From the NCBI GenBank assembly GCA_023484805.1, contig JAMDAM010000041.1:1-35631 (forward strand): a stretch of 35,631 nt of DNA, read 5' to 3'. Under the pieces are notes generated by a model. That model had not been told where the DNA came from. It ran no database searches and worked only from the letters and a program-made list of their open reading frames with translations. Shown one piece after another: positions 22,547 to 31,548 of this stretch (its first letter is position 1; every line of letters starts with the position of its first letter). The stretch comes from Thermoplasmatota archaeon (lineage in GTDB: Archaea > Thermoplasmatota > Thermoplasmata > Thermoplasmatales > Thermoplasmataceae). The translations under genes were made by a program, and so were the position numbers.

Positions 22547-25492
22547 TTGAAAAAGTTTCAACTATTAGCTGTATTTATAGCAATGACGATGATTGGAAGC
22601 GCCTTTCTGGCCGCAGGAACGGCTGGGGCGTCCAGTCCACAGACAGGCTCGCTAAGCTTTAATGTTGTTTATGTCGGAGGCGGAACAATGGCCCCGGCCA
22701 ACAGCAGTACTCAGGTGATGCTTGAAACGCCTAGTGGGCAGGTCCTATCGTCTGCAACTGGATCTTCCGTTACGTTCTCATCATTGTACTACGGCAATTA
22801 CACTGTTGTAGTACCTGCACAGTATCTGACAGATTCAGCCCTTAACGGGAAATTTGTTGTGGTCAACCAGACATTCCATAATGTCAGCCTGAACGGCAAA
22901 AGCTCTTCAAGCACCATGGAACTGAACGTATTAGTGGACCCGACACACAAGGTTTTTGTCTCGGTCCAAAACCTGAGTTCAGGAAGCGCCTCACTTTCCT
23001 TCAAGAGTCTTCAGGGGTTTGAGTTCAACGCTGCCTCTGTATCTGCAGCAACGAACAGCACGAATTTATCGCTCCCCTCGAAATTCTTCGCCGTAATTTC
23101 TTACCAGAGCGCATCATACACATACTTGGAAACAAATGTTGAAAATACGCTGAAGCTTAACATATACAACGGCACAGCTGTCAGTGGTTTTGTCTCGGCG
23201 AGCAATGGCGCCAAGATAAGCATGGTTTATGTAACAATAATAAATGGAACTGATCACAACTATACAACAACGCAGTTCAGCGGAAACAGTTTCGTGGTCT
23301 ATTCTCCCAACTGGAACAATGAATTTCTAGTAATAAGTTCTCCAGGATACAACTCAACACAGTATCAGGGGAAGAGCCTTGTTGGAGGGAAATATCTATC
23401 AAACGTGGTACTCCAGCCTGCAAGCAGCAGCGTATATTACAATTACAGCGTATCTCAGAATCTACAGACGTTAAACCTGAACATAACATACAGAATAGGG
23501 AATAATACTGCCATACCGCAGTTTGCTAATTCAAGCGTGGGCTCACTTTACTGGCAGTGGAACATTGATTCCCTAAGCGCTGCCTATGTCGACGGATATA
23601 TAAACTCAACCGTGGTGAACTATACTGCCAACAGCTTCCTTCTCAATGGTGTTTACTACAATCTATCAGGGAAACCTGTTTTTAATCCGGCAAGCGTAAC
23701 AACAGATAAAGTAATAGTCGCTACTGTGCACGCAGTGTATAAGAACATGACTCCGATCAGCACATCTGTATACAACAGTGCGTTCCCGATTAAGGTCTAT
23801 GCACTTGGTACACAGTACACGCCTGGAACGCTTGGTTACCAGTACAACATATCCTACAAGAACACCAGCATCGCCTTGAATTCATCATCGTCTAGTAGCG
23901 TTAAGCTCTCCGGAACCCCGATACATATCCCTGCACAGCCTTCAAGCGGGTTTGTCACGCTTACACTGGTGCCTGTCAAAAGCGCCACCATAACCAACTC
24001 ACTTGTTCAGTTCAAGATAAATGGCAAGATTGCGAACAACCTTCTTAACTCAACCCAGTCAAACACAATCTTTACAGTGCCTCACGGTGTTCCAGTTAAC
24101 ATGAATGTCTCAAGGGCGTTTTACAACCCCGTAACCGGTACCAACGATTATCAAGATTCAATTTTTAACTGGGCTATTAACTCAAAGGCCAGCGGTTCAG
24201 ATCGATCAAATGTCACGACTACTTTCAACAAAGGGTTGAACGTCGTCTATGTGAATTTTACCAGTGGATCGGGGGTCAATGGAACCACATCATTCTTTGT
24301 CTACGGATTTAACGGTACCCCCACTGTGGTATATAATATCACATCAAATGGGAAAACCATAAGCAACAACACTGCCTCGCCATCACCAATAAGTATTTTT
24401 GTTAACCAGACACAGACAGTCCAGTTCTCTGCATACTATTCAACGCTCAGGATTTCCAACAGCAGCCTGGCAGGGTCTCCATACAATGTACCTCTGAATT
24501 ATAACTGGTCCTTCCCGACAACCGTCAGCCTTTCTGCGAACTCGAGCTATGTATTCCAGAAGCCTTCCATATCCGTAGGGACACAGACTGTGTACATCAA
24601 TGTTTCATCCGTATCAGGCTACGCTCCTGCAAAGTTCATGGTAACAGTCAATGATACCACTCCTCCGGTTGCTGTTGTAACCATCATGAATGCCAAGGGA
24701 CAGGTAATAAGCCAACCGGTGGCTGGACAGAACATCACGCTCACGGCTTCATCATCATACGATCCATACTACAACTCCACATACCTCAGTGCACACAGCC
24801 TGACGCTCAATTATTCCTGGAAGATAGAAAGCACGAGCGGCGTTCCAATGAGCCCTTCCTCCAGTACATACACCATACTGGCAGGGACAAACCACTCAAA
24901 GATATTCAATGTTGAATTCGAAACCGTCAGCAGCGTGAACATAGTGCTCACCGTGAAGAATCCTGCGAATGTTTCCGGAACTTCAAATTCCTCCTACGCC
25001 ATGATTGTCAACTCCCCAAGAATCGTGGTAAACAGCATATATCTGCCCTCAACACCGCAGCAGGGAATATCTTCCACCATCTGGGTCAATGTAACAAATG
25101 CTGGCACTGTAATGGCAACAAACTTCACTCTTACAATAACCGTTGGTGGATCACAGGTAGCAGTGAAAACGTTCACCTACGCTAACCTCAGCGCAGGATC
25201 TTCAACCAATGTCAGCCTTTCCTGGAAGCCTGCATCCTCAGGTTCCCTTGGAATAACTGTTGTTGGAAGCGCAACGGGAGAACCAACCTTCATGCAGTCC
25301 ATAGGCGAATACAGCTCCACCATATCCATTAAGACGTCACCATACACAACGCCGATAATCATCGGCGCGGTTATTGCCGTCATAGTGGTGGTAGGATTTG
25401 TATATTACAGGCTATCCTCGTCCAGAGGCAGCAGGTCAACTGCCATAAAGAAAAAGGATGAGTCCAAGAAACTGCCGGAAAAGAAGAAATAA
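22547..25492 (+). CDS. Large sequon-rich cell-surface protein with C-terminal membrane anchor
   Basis: This is an exported, probably heavily N-glycosylated surface or S-layer-like protein of 981 residues starting at TTG. A signal peptide (about 1-30, KK then a hydrophobic core ending AGASS) is followed by a Ser/Thr/Asn/Tyr-rich ectodomain. I count roughly 45 N-x-S/T sequons and see no cysteine. Beta-sandwich domains are likely throughout. A PKD-like domain (about 705-820, with SSSYDPYY) is followed by a CARDB-like domain (about 830-925, WVNVTNAGTV then VSLSWKP). A single membrane helix (about 934-955) precedes a very basic cytoplasmic tail ending KKLPEKKK. Thermoplasmatales lack a rigid wall, so a glycoprotein coat is expected; the precise role is not known. 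The purine-rich leader supports the TTG start. Confidence 0.85.
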   Translation: MKKFQLLAVFIAMTMIGSAFLAAGTAGASSPQTGSLSFNVVYVGGGTMAPANSSTQVMLETPSGQVLSSATGSSVTFSSLYYGNYTVVVPAQYLTDSALNGKFVVVNQTFHNVSLNGKSSSSTMELNVLVDPTHKVFVSVQNLSSGSASLSFKSLQGFEFNAASVSAATNSTNLSLPSKFFAVISYQSASYTYLETNVENTLKLNIYNGTAVSGFVSASNGAKISMVYVTIINGTDHNYTTTQFSGNSFVVYSPNWNNEFLVISSPGYNSTQYQGKSLVGGKYLSNVVLQPASSSVYYNYSVSQNLQTLNLNITYRIGNNTAIPQFANSSVGSLYWQWNIDSLSAAYVDGYINSTVVNYTANSFLLNGVYYNLSGKPVFNPASVTTDKVIVATVHAVYKNMTPISTSVYNSAFPIKVYALGTQYTPGTLGYQYNISYKNTSIALNSSSSSSVKLSGTPIHIPAQPSSGFVTLTLVPVKSATITNSLVQFKINGKIANNLLNSTQSNTIFTVPHGVPVNMNVSRAFYNPVTGTNDYQDSIFNWAINSKASGSDRSNVTTTFNKGLNVVYVNFTSGSGVNGTTSFFVYGFNGTPTVVYNITSNGKTISNNTASPSPISIFVNQTQTVQFSAYYSTLRISNSSLAGSPYNVPLNYNWSFPTTVSLSANSSYVFQKPSISVGTQTVYINVSSVSGYAPAKFMVTVNDTTPPVAVVTIMNAKGQVISQPVAGQNITLTASSSYDPYYNSTYLSAHSLTLNYSWKIESTSGVPMSPSSSTYTILAGTNHSKIFNVEFETVSSVNIVLTVKNPANVSGTSNSSYAMIVNSPRIVVNSIYLPSTPQQGISSTIWVNVTNAGTVMATNFTLTITVGGSQVAVKTFTYANLSAGSSTNVSLSWKPASSGSLGITVVGSATGEPTFMQSIGEYSSTISIKTSPYTTPIIIGAVIAVIVVVGFVYYRLSSSRGSRSTAIKKKDESKKLPEKKK

Positions 25493-25502
25493 TCCCTAAA
25501 CC

Positions 25503-25509
25503 TTTTTTT
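25503..25509 (+). terminator. T-tract terminator of the surface protein gene
   Basis: A run of seven T lies 10 bases after the TAA stop on the coding strand, the simple form of an archaeal terminator. The remaining gap to 25731 shows no gene. Confidence 0.5.
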
Positions 25510-25702
25510 ATCAATTTCCGGTTTTCATTTATTTTTAAATTTCACGAGATAATCTGTCCATACCTGTTTATCTGCTTTTTAAAACGACATGCGATGGATT
25601 AACCCGAAGATGGGGATTTTGCCAGATGATGGCTTAACCGCCATATGCAGAAAACCGTTTTTACATGCACAGACCGCTGATGAATGATAATCCGAGCCTC
25701 GT

Positions 25703-25726
25703 AAAAAAGCTAAAAATTGAGAAAAA
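25703..25726 (-). terminator. Multiple T-tracts downstream of argS
   Basis: On the minus strand three T runs (5, 5 and 6) follow the argS stop within about 30 bases, a typical archaeal multi-tract terminator. It faces the plus-strand terminator of the surface protein gene in a convergent gap. Confidence 0.5.
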
Positions 25727-25731
25727 TGTCG

Positions 25732-27390
25732 TCACATCTCGTCAACATTCTTTATTCCAATGATCTTGCAGGCATCATCGAGTATGTCCCTGTACATTTT
25801 TACCAACGAAATCCTGCGGTTCCTGTCTGCCTCCGGCGCGTTTAAGACCTGGCACTGGGAATAGAAGTCGTTGAAGGATTTCACCAGCCCCAGTATGTAT
25901 GAGGAAATAATGTCGGATCGCAGGCTCTTTGTTGCCTCTTCCAGATAATATGGGTACAGGTATATGGATCGTACGAGTTTCTTTTCGTGATCATCGGTGA
26001 ACCTGAAATCATTGAGAGCCGTATCTCCGGCTTTCTCAAGTATGCTTGAAGCCCTGGTATATGAATACATTATGTAAGGTGCGGAATCACCTTCAAAGTT
26101 CAACGCCTCGTTCCACTTGAATACCATTGTCTTGACTGGGTTTACCCGGATTATGTTGAACCTTATTGAGGATCGCGCGACATTCTTGGAGATTTCCGAC
26201 AGTTTCTCCCTGGGGAGATCCTGCCTCTTTGCGGTCACTATGGAAAGGGCCTCCTCCTCCGTTCTTGAGATCAGGTCCCACAGAGACACTATCTGACCCA
26301 TCCTGGTTGACATCTTACCGGTTTCAAGAGAGACAAAGCCGTAATAGAGGAAATCCAGCTTCTGATCAAGGTCCAGGAGCTTCTTCAGTACGTAACCAAG
26401 ATTCTTTCCATGATCCTTGTGTGCCTCCCCGAGAACGTCTATGAACCAGTCGAAATTCAGCGACTTGAAGAGGTGATAAGCTATGTCTCTTGCAAAGTAT
26501 AGAGATGTCCCATCCTTCCTCTTCAGGAACACCTTGCTTCCATCATCTGTTTCAATGAACTTGGCCCCGTCTTCATCATTGAGGTGTTCGGAAAGTTCAT
26601 GAACAACATTATCCACGTCACCTCCCATAAGGAAGTCTGATTCCCACACGTAATCATCTATCTTTATGTCGAGCTGCTGCAATGACTCCCTTATGTTTTG
26701 TAGCATTACAGAGGCGATTTCCCTGATCTTCATTATTATTGACCGATCTCCTTTCTCATAGGCCTGTATGAGCTTCTCCAGATCCTCGCCAATGGTCTTG
26801 TCAGACTCCATTGCCCTGTATATTTCCTGGTATCCCTTCAGAAGGGATTCAGGTGTCATGCTGTTTTGGCCATAGCGGAGGAATCCTTCATACAGTGCTA
26901 TCATCTGTTTGCCGGAGTCGTTGATGTAATACTGTGTAGACACCCGGTAACCGTATCTTGTGAGCAGCTTGGCCAGGGAATCCCCTATTATGGATCCACG
27001 GACCCGTCCAACGTGAAGCGGGCCAGTTGGATTTGCACTGGTATGCTCCACCAGTACCCGTTCGGGATCCTGAAATATATCGGGATATTGTCCCCTGGCC
27101 GACATGCTCTCAGTCACTGCAGAAAACATCTTCTCCGGCTTGATCCTGAAGTTTATGTAGGACGCAGCGAGTTCTGCTCCTTCGACGTAGTCCTCTGCGG
27201 ATACTGCGGTTAGGACAAGGTTGTAGATCTCACCTGGCGTTGAATTCATATCCTTAATCAGCCGGAAAAGCCTGAGGGTGAAATCTCCATGACCGCTGCT
27301 ATCCAGCAGCAGATCTTTTCCATCCATATTTGGAATGGCACGGGTCAGGGCAGCTAATAATTTTGATCTGAAATCTTCAAATAGGAGCAC
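25732..27390 (-). CDS. argS: Arginyl-tRNA synthetase
   Basis: This is a class I synthetase that charges tRNA-Arg. The protein has an N-terminal Add1 domain (about 1-95) and the HIGH-type motif HVGR in GPLHVGRVRG. The catalytic core includes YINDSGKQ, EAHKDHGKNLGYVL and the KMSKS-type motif KMSTR. The C-terminal helical DALR anticodon-binding domain begins near PYIMYSYTRASSIL and ends KNVDEM. Both TTG 27396 (554 codons) and GTG 27390 are possible starts. I chose GTG because the TATA box at 27411-27418 is centred about 26 bases upstream of it, matching a leaderless start. Some class Ic-like features are absent, as expected. The identification is secure. Confidence 0.96.
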   Translation of the reverse strand: MLLFEDFRSKLLAALTRAIPNMDGKDLLLDSSGHGDFTLRLFRLIKDMNSTPGEIYNLVLTAVSAEDYVEGAELAASYINFRIKPEKMFSAVTESMSARGQYPDIFQDPERVLVEHTSANPTGPLHVGRVRGSIIGDSLAKLLTRYGYRVSTQYYINDSGKQMIALYEGFLRYGQNSMTPESLLKGYQEIYRAMESDKTIGEDLEKLIQAYEKGDRSIIMKIREIASVMLQNIRESLQQLDIKIDDYVWESDFLMGGDVDNVVHELSEHLNDEDGAKFIETDDGSKVFLKRKDGTSLYFARDIAYHLFKSLNFDWFIDVLGEAHKDHGKNLGYVLKKLLDLDQKLDFLYYGFVSLETGKMSTRMGQIVSLWDLISRTEEEALSIVTAKRQDLPREKLSEISKNVARSSIRFNIIRVNPVKTMVFKWNEALNFEGDSAPYIMYSYTRASSILEKAGDTALNDFRFTDDHEKKLVRSIYLYPYYLEEATKSLRSDIISSYILGLVKSFNDFYSQCQVLNAPEADRNRRISLVKMYRDILDDACKIIGIKNVDEM

Positions 27391-27410
27391 GGTCAATGAT
27401 TAACGGTTTC

Positions 27411-27418
27411 TATAAAAC
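27411..27418 (-). promoter_or_regulatory. TATA-like box for argS
   Basis: The minus strand reads TTTTATA within CGTTTTATAG, centred about 26 bases before GTG 27390. It favours GTG over the TTG six bases upstream as the first codon. Confidence 0.5.
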
Positions 27419-27440
27419 GTTTTTCACCACGATCTGAGCA

Positions 27441-27475
27441 AGGAAGCTCCAATGCTTTAGCTTGGAGTAGTTGAC
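27441..27475 (+). mobile_element. Solo IS200/IS605-like right-end (TnpB guide RNA) hairpin remnant
   Basis: A stem CTCCAA-T-GC closes on GC-TTGGAG with loop TTTA (27447-27467), preceded by GGAAG and followed by TAGTTGAC. This pattern (GAAG, stem, TTTAG loop, stem, G-TAGTTGAC) resembles the 3' ends of archaeal IS200/IS605 elements, where it forms the end of the TnpB-associated RNA. No tnpA or tnpB and no left end are present nearby. It lies in the 116-base gap between the argS promoter and the end of aroA. I judge it by eye from general knowledge of these ends. Confidence 0.4.
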
Positions 27476-27512
27476 AAGCTCAGGCAAACGGGATGCATGA
27501 TTCAACCCTGTG

Positions 27513-28781
27513 TTACACAGGAATGAGTGTGACCCCAAGGCTTCTCAGGTCGTCCAGATAGCCAGGATAGCTCTTTTTTAAGACTTCAAGGTTGTAGAAC
27601 CTTGTTTGCCCATGAACTGCCAGTCCGGCAGTGATCGAACTCATCAGCATCCGGTGATCCTTCCCATGGTACTCTAGGGGAAAACGCGGTGTTCCCTTGG
27701 TTACAGAAAAAAATCCTCCCTCCTCAACCAGTACTCCGCCGAAACCAGTGACCATCTCCCTGATTGCAGATACCCGATCTGATTCCTTGGTGCGGAGCCT
27801 TTCATAGTTAAGCATCCTGACACCATTTTCGGAGAATATTCCAACAACACTGAGTGGAGGGCAGCTATCCGGGACAAGAGATGCGTCTATTTCCACTGAT
27901 TCAAAATCGGAGAGTGTAGACTTTATTTCAATCTTGTCTCCCCTTGATTCCATGGAAACTCCCGTGGATGCACCTGCCAGGGTTTCCAGTGCCATTCGAT
28001 CTGCCTGCTTGCTCCCTGCCTCAAGGCCTGTGATCCTTATTCCATTCTCGGAGCACAGCGATCCAAGCACAGCAGGGAATAGAGCAGACGAGTAGTCCCC
28101 CTCGACAATAAACTCTTTCCCGGAGGGGTGCCTGCCAAGTAAATTGAATGATCCTTCTTCCTGTTTTACCCTATATCCAAACTTATCCAGGACATCAAGT
28201 GTTATCTCGATATAAGATTGGGAGACCCGTTTACTGCCAATAACCAGTGGAAGTTCGCTCCCAAGGAGTGCATTGTAAAATATAATGGAACTGACAAATT
28301 GTGAACTTATCTCCTGATCCATCAATATTTCCACGCCTTTCCTCAGCTTTGCATCCATGATGTAAAAACCGTCATCTTTCTGATGGAAATTTACGCCAGC
28401 CTCTGTCAGGGCGCTTATAAGTGGTTTCAGGGGTCTGCGCGCCAGACCGGGGGACCCATTGAACTCGGTTTTGCAGCCCATTGCGGCTAAAAATCCCAAA
28501 GAAATCCTGTAAAGTGTTGCAGATTCTCCAACGTTGACAGCAGCTGGGCACTGGAAATCCGGTTCAATTATGACTTTATCGTGGTCGATAATAACGTTGG
28601 AACCGCATTGGCGCGCCATTTCCAATGCAGCTAGCTCGTCATCACAGAATGAGATCCCAAGTAGGGTGATGGGGTAATCTGAAGCTGCCGAAAGAAGTAT
28701 CATCCTCTGTGAATAGCTCTTTGATGAGGGTGCATGTACTGTACCGCCAATGTCCTCGTACTGAAATGTTGCCCCGCTCAT
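27513..28781 (-). CDS. aroA: 3-phosphoshikimate 1-carboxyvinyltransferase (EPSP synthase)
   Basis: The enzyme adds enolpyruvate from PEP to shikimate-3-phosphate, the penultimate step to chorismate. The 422-residue protein has SSKSYSQR (19-26, shikimate-3-phosphate binding), then GESATLYR where most family members have GNAGTxxR, DYSSA in mid-protein, RTKESDR (the family RxKESDR) and DHRMLMS (the family DHRxAM). The divergent GESATLYR region lies at the PEP/inhibitor site and is worth noting, although archaeal enzymes often vary there. Its ATG overlaps the aroK stop as ATGA, so it is the last gene of the coupled operon aroB-aroE-aroK-aroA. A short palindrome (27507-27521) covers its stop codon. 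Confidence 0.94.
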   Translation of the reverse strand: MSGATFQYEDIGGTVHAPSSKSYSQRMILLSAASDYPITLLGISFCDDELAALEMARQCGSNVIIDHDKVIIEPDFQCPAAVNVGESATLYRISLGFLAAMGCKTEFNGSPGLARRPLKPLISALTEAGVNFHQKDDGFYIMDAKLRKGVEILMDQEISSQFVSSIIFYNALLGSELPLVIGSKRVSQSYIEITLDVLDKFGYRVKQEEGSFNLLGRHPSGKEFIVEGDYSSALFPAVLGSLCSENGIRITGLEAGSKQADRMALETLAGASTGVSMESRGDKIEIKSTLSDFESVEIDASLVPDSCPPLSVVGIFSENGVRMLNYERLRTKESDRVSAIREMVTGFGGVLVEEGGFFSVTKGTPRFPLEYHGKDHRMLMSSITAGLAVHGQTRFYNLEVLKKSYPGYLDDLRSLGVTLIPV

Positions 28782-29617
28782 TTGTCGCTTACCCTTATTC
28801 CCTCATTTGTGAATCCCGTGCTGATGCACCTGAAACCAGTTCCTGTTGGAAAATACCTCACCGCATCATCAAGATCTCTCTTCCTGTGAAATACCGCAAA
28901 TACCGCAGGCCCTTTACCGCTCTGTGAGACATAACTGGCACCCTTTTCACGAAAATAACCAATTACATCTGTATTCATTCCTGTTATCTCTCCTATCAGG
29001 TGACCGTTGATCAGGGATGCGGCCAGGGGATAACCATTCATGACCAGGTCCTTGAGTGGGCTGAAGGACTCAGAATACTTTCTCAGGGTACTGATATCCA
29101 TACTGCCGGTAATCCTGTATTTCTCGGGATTGTATGCTATGAGTACAAGACCTGTGGGTGAATCGTAACGTTTCAGGAGATCCATGGATGCATTGTCAGT
29201 CAGGCAGACCCCTCCATAATATGATGAACAGAGGTCGTCAAAAGCGCCCGTTATAGAAGTCCCGTTTGCAATGGAGGCTTCAGCGGCGAGCCTCAATGTT
29301 TCCAGTTCACTAATATTCATCCCATTAATTGCTGTGAAGCCGACAACGAGGGCAAGTGTAAATGCACTGCTGCTTTTCAGTCCCTGCCCCTGTGGGATGT
29401 CGCTTTCTATGGTGATTCCAGGTATCGTGCTTCCCGGATATTTCTTCAAGAGAAATCCCAGTGTTTTTTCGGTTTCAATGCTCCCTCCTGGGAATTGTAC
29501 TGCGCCGGAGAACCTGACGCCCATTTCAAGGCCAATGGAAACTGATGCCCCAAAACGCTGGGCAAATGCGGATATAATCGATATCCCTCCATGGCATCTT
29601 ACCTCGATGTCCCTCAT
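28778..29617 (-). CDS. aroK: Shikimate kinase, archaeal GHMP type
   Basis: This shikimate kinase is unrelated to the bacterial P-loop enzyme and belongs to the GHMP kinase family found in archaea. The 279-residue protein has the GHMP ATP-binding motif in PQGQGLKSSSAF (75-86). N-terminal strands are typical of the fold, a GAFDDLCSSYYGG stretch (about 118-130) corresponds to GHMP motif 2, and a glycine-rich QSGKGPAVFAVF near 227-238 corresponds to motif 3. Start ATG 29617 overlaps the aroE stop (ATGA), and the stop overlaps the aroA start. Substrate assignment rests on both sequence and the surrounding shikimate genes. Homoserine kinase is the nearest alternative by fold but is unlikely in this operon. 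Confidence 0.92.
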   Translation of the reverse strand: MRDIEVRCHGGISIISAFAQRFGASVSIGLEMGVRFSGAVQFPGGSIETEKTLGFLLKKYPGSTIPGITIESDIPQGQGLKSSSAFTLALVVGFTAINGMNISELETLRLAAEASIANGTSITGAFDDLCSSYYGGVCLTDNASMDLLKRYDSPTGLVLIAYNPEKYRITGSMDISTLRKYSESFSPLKDLVMNGYPLAASLINGHLIGEITGMNTDVIGYFREKGASYVSQSGKGPAVFAVFHRKRDLDDAVRYFPTGTGFRCISTGFTNEGIRVSDK

Positions 29618-30435
29618 CCTTCTGGCACTCCCTCGATAATTCCAATTATTTCATCCTTTTTAACCGATATCCCAAAAAGGATCTTCATGGATTCTATTGC
29701 CTGATATACGAAAAGATCCCTCCCGGTCACTATTTTTGCACCGTTGTTTGACATGGCGCCAAGAAATCCTGTCATTGGAGGGTTATATACCATGTCTATA
29801 CCGACCGATGCCCCGTCAAGCAAATTTTCCGGGAATGGCATTCCGGCAGTGTCAGGGTATGTCCCGAGAGGCGTGCAGTTAATCAGTACATCATATTTTC
29901 TCTTCCCGGCGTCCTTCCTTGAAACCAGATTTATGTTATTGCTGAAAATATAATCCGCAAGATTGTTCCTCGCCTTTTCCGTGTCCCGAACCATCACATA
30001 CACGGAAGCGGGGACGGAGTTCCTGAATATGTAATAAGCCACAGTCCTGAATATTCCCCCGGAACCTGCTATCAGTATATCTTTTGCGTTAAAATCTATG
30101 CTGCTGTTGGCAAATGCGGCCGCAATTCCTGAGATATCGACATTGTAACCCGTGGTTTTTCCTTCCTCGACCCTGACCAGGTTCACTGATCCTATCTCTG
30201 ACGCCTCGGGAACAATGAAATCCAGGTGTTTCATGATCGGTACCTTGTGTGGCGATGTAACATTGTATCCAGTGAATGTATCAACGGATGCCCTGACGAA
30301 GGGCTCGAGCTCCGACGGCTTGAGGTCAACTGAAAGGTAAAATGCGCTCATCCCCAGCCTTGTGAAAATGGTGTTGAATATCAGAGAGCTTTTGGAGTGT
30401 GCGATGGGTGATCCTATTACTGCAGCTAACTTCAT
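29614..30435 (-). CDS. aroE: Shikimate dehydrogenase
   Basis: The enzyme reduces 3-dehydroshikimate to shikimate, usually with NADPH. The 273-residue protein has the substrate motif SPIAHSKSS (9-17) and NVTSPHK with catalytic Lys64, and Asp100 in YNVDISG pairs with it. A Rossmann loop GSGGIFRT (124-131) is followed by VYVMVRDTEKARN, where the Arg after the second strand fits NADP preference. NCTPLGTYPD and DMVYNPP complete the family pattern, with the final GRDLFVYQAIESMKIL helix. Its ATG overlaps the aroB stop by four bases and its stop overlaps aroK, so translation of the whole operon is coupled. Dehydroquinate dehydratase, the step before it, is not encoded in this window. Confidence 0.95.
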   Translation of the reverse strand: MKLAAVIGSPIAHSKSSLIFNTIFTRLGMSAFYLSVDLKPSELEPFVRASVDTFTGYNVTSPHKVPIMKHLDFIVPEASEIGSVNLVRVEEGKTTGYNVDISGIAAAFANSSIDFNAKDILIAGSGGIFRTVAYYIFRNSVPASVYVMVRDTEKARNNLADYIFSNNINLVSRKDAGKRKYDVLINCTPLGTYPDTAGMPFPENLLDGASVGIDMVYNPPMTGFLGAMSNNGAKIVTGRDLFVYQAIESMKILFGISVKKDEIIGIIEGVPEG

Positions 30436-31487
30436 AGTGTACTTCTTGCCACGGATTCATTACTGTCCATATATGAACGGATGTGGCTCCTGATGGCTTC
30501 GGGATCTATGGCCACATCAACCATTGTTTCCGTATCCGATGGAATCCTCATTGCTATCTTTCCATCCATGCTCTTCTTGTCGTTACGAATGAAGGAGACA
30601 ATAGTATCCAGCCCAAGGCTCCTCAGCTGTATCTTTGGCACAGAATACCTAGCCATCATCGCTGAAAGAAATGACCTCAGCGACTTGTCGGTAACACCCA
30701 TTGTTTCACCTATGTAGAGCTCTACCAGCATTCCAGTTGCAACAGCAATCCCATGATGGACTGTGTTCTTGGAACTGGATTCTATTGCGTGCGCTATGGT
30801 GTGACCAAAATTAAGGTCGCGACGCTCCCCGTTCCTGTCCCTGAAGTCCTTTGAAACCTTATCGGCTTTTAGCTTCAGGCAAAGAGTGATAATCCTGGAA
30901 AGAGAGTCCTCTTTCTGAAGTGTTTCAACATCCGTTCCGTTCTGCAGGAGGTTGAAAACGGTGTGCTCACCTATCATGGAATATTTCATTATCTCTCCAA
31001 GCCCGTCCCTGATCATGTCTGGCGATGAATTCTTTATGAAGTCAACATCAATGATGATGCTCCTTGGATTGTAAAATGTCCCGATGGCGTTTTTCACACC
31101 GGAAAAATTTATGCCGTTCTTCCCTCCCAGGCAGCTATCCACCTGTGAAAGCAGTGTGGTGGGTACTGCCATAAGGTCAACTCCTCTCTTGTAGGTGGAT
31201 GCCACAAATCCTGCCAGGTCTCCCACAGTGCCGCCTCCGACATATGCAAGCAGAGAGTCCCTTGGTATGCCACGCTCTATCAGTACCCTCATGATCTTCT
31301 GGTAGTTCCTGATGCTCTTGAGGCTCTCACCGTCGTTCAGCGTTATCCTTGTGAGTTCGCCACGAATGGATCCTAGCTTTGGAATTGTTTCTGGAAAAAG
31401 TTCATCAACGGTCTTGCTGATCATAAGCACGACATGGCTGTATCTGTCGACCTCATCGACCATGTGTGAAATTGTCTTTTCGCCCAC
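30432..31487 (-). CDS. aroB: 3-dehydroquinate synthase, true N-terminus probably upstream of this start
   Basis: The enzyme cyclises DAHP to 3-dehydroquinate with NAD and a divalent metal. Motifs are clear: GGGTVGDLAGFVASTYKRG (NAD site), PTTLLSQVDSCLGGKNGIN, GLGEIMKY with the metal Glu, FGHTIAHAIE and HHGIAVATGM with the metal His residues. The annotated start is GTG 31487, but it cuts off the first beta strands. In frame before it lies protein-like sequence (SVLSVNGDEISLVV) without any start codon. A leaderless ATG at 31563, 16 bases below a TATA box, reads M-Q-V-F and then TGA at 31549-31551. A +1 shift at TTT-TGA joins it to the aroB frame and would give about 376 residues. The core function is secure; the 5' end is not. 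Confidence 0.9.
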   Translation of the reverse strand: MGEKTISHMVDEVDRYSHVVLMISKTVDELFPETIPKLGSIRGELTRITLNDGESLKSIRNYQKIMRVLIERGIPRDSLLAYVGGGTVGDLAGFVASTYKRGVDLMAVPTTLLSQVDSCLGGKNGINFSGVKNAIGTFYNPRSIIIDVDFIKNSSPDMIRDGLGEIMKYSMIGEHTVFNLLQNGTDVETLQKEDSLSRIITLCLKLKADKVSKDFRDRNGERRDLNFGHTIAHAIESSSKNTVHHGIAVATGMLVELYIGETMGVTDKSLRSFLSAMMARYSVPKIQLRSLGLDTIVSFIRNDKKSMDGKIAMRIPSDTETMVDVAIDPEAIRSHIRSYMDSNESVARSTL

Positions 31488-31548
31488 GACGAGGGATATC
31501 TCATCTCCATTTACGCTTAAAACCGAACGTTCAGCATTAGAAGATATG

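Noticed and set aside
25600-25700. Possible C/D box sRNA (GATGATGG ... CTGA) between the surface protein gene and argS
   Set aside because: The C box is imperfect, the guide spacing is far too long and the second box pair is not convincing.
27507-27521. Palindrome CCTGTGT-T-ACACAGG over the aroA stop
   Set aside because: Short, inside coding sequence, and without a T-tract or second copy; probably chance.
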